In this document: piece after piece, positions 6,596-6,709 of the stretch
Layout of the letters: each line of letters begins with the position of its first letter
Position numbering within the stretch: position 1 is the stretch's first letter
NCBI GenBank assembly: GCA_014379075.1
Contig: JACMMN010000290.1
Span: 1-6,709 of the forward strand
DNA length: 6,709 nucleotides
Reading direction: 5' to 3'
DNA from: Pyrinomonadaceae bacterium
GTDB lineage: Bacteria; Acidobacteriota; Blastocatellia; Pyrinomonadales; Pyrinomonadaceae
Translations under genes and position numbers: made by a program
The notes under the pieces: model-generated
The model's database searches: none
What the model was told of the DNA's origin: nothing
The model's input: only the letters and a program-made list of their open reading frames with translations

Positions 6596-6709
6596 ATGTG
6601 GAGATTGTCTAGAATATCTCGCGGGCCCGCCGGTTTTATGGCAGCATTTGCCGGTGTGACAATTGTTACGCTCGCCCTTATTCCGCTTCGCGACCGTACA
6701 AACACGACC
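6596..6709 (+). CDS. Membrane protein N-terminus, probably a sensor histidine kinase (DUF4118-like); 3' part missing
   Basis: Thirty-eight codons run from ATG 6596 to the window edge without a stop. The start is MWRLSRISRGPAGFMAAFAG, a short basic cytoplasmic head followed by one hydrophobic segment (about residues 13-31) that ends in LIPLRDRTNTT. That pattern recalls the first transmembrane helix of the KdpD-type DUF4118 module found in some sensor histidine kinases; this is pattern memory from very few residues and may be wrong. The ATG is the first possible start after an in-frame TAA at 6581. No Shine-Dalgarno is present, consistent with the -10-like site only 11 bp upstream and translation of a nearly leaderless mRNA. 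It lies behind the putative parB terminator and so is likely a separate unit. An unrelated single-pass or signal-anchored protein is the main alternative. Confidence 0.5.
   Translation, partial: MWRLSRISRGPAGFMAAFAGVTIVTLALIPLRDRTNTT

Noticed and set aside
6481..6705. A 74-codon minus-strand open frame at the right end
   Set aside because: It crosses the parB end, the putative terminator and the start of the next gene, and has no family resemblance.

Overview
This is a chromosomal housekeeping window from a bacterium of roughly balanced GC. The protein styles (DnaE1-type polymerase, a bifunctional nuclease with the DPxTxxPIVVLKG core, a ParB beginning GLPxSVQMRHDxHYVEEL) suggest Acidobacteriota, possibly Blastocatellia. 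That placement is recollection of family sequences, not a search. There is no sign of a plasmid, phage, IS element, CRISPR array, tRNA or rRNA gene.

Layout. Positions 3045 down to 1 on the minus strand hold the first 1015 codons of dnaE, the replicative DNA polymerase III alpha subunit. Its 3' end lies off the left edge. Within the last 151 bases a 63-bp segment is repeated directly at an 88-bp offset, which breaks the dnaE frame: either a real frameshifting duplication or an assembly fault at a contig end. From 3060 rightwards on the plus strand runs a tight cluster: miaB (tRNA methylthiotransferase), a DUF151/BFN-type bifunctional nuclease, parA and parB. Gaps are 19 bp, 22 bp and an 8-bp overlap, so one transcript is likely. 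A probable rho-independent terminator overlaps the parB stop. A second plus-strand gene starts at 6596 with a -10-like TATAAT only 11 bp ahead. It runs off the right edge after 38 codons and looks like the membrane N-terminus of a sensor kinase.

How the parts work together. dnaE copies the chromosome, parA/parB segregate it, miaB tunes tRNA decoding, and the bifunctional nuclease has no settled bacterial role. The dnaE and miaB start codons face away from each other across only 14 bp. Plausible sigma70 promoters for each lie inside the other's first codons, so replication and the miaB-parAB cluster share one compact control point. I found no clearly new multi-gene system. The points most worth a second look are the out-of-frame repeat in dnaE, the nested divergent promoters, a His-to-Tyr change in the DnaE PHP domain, and the bfn-parAB linkage.
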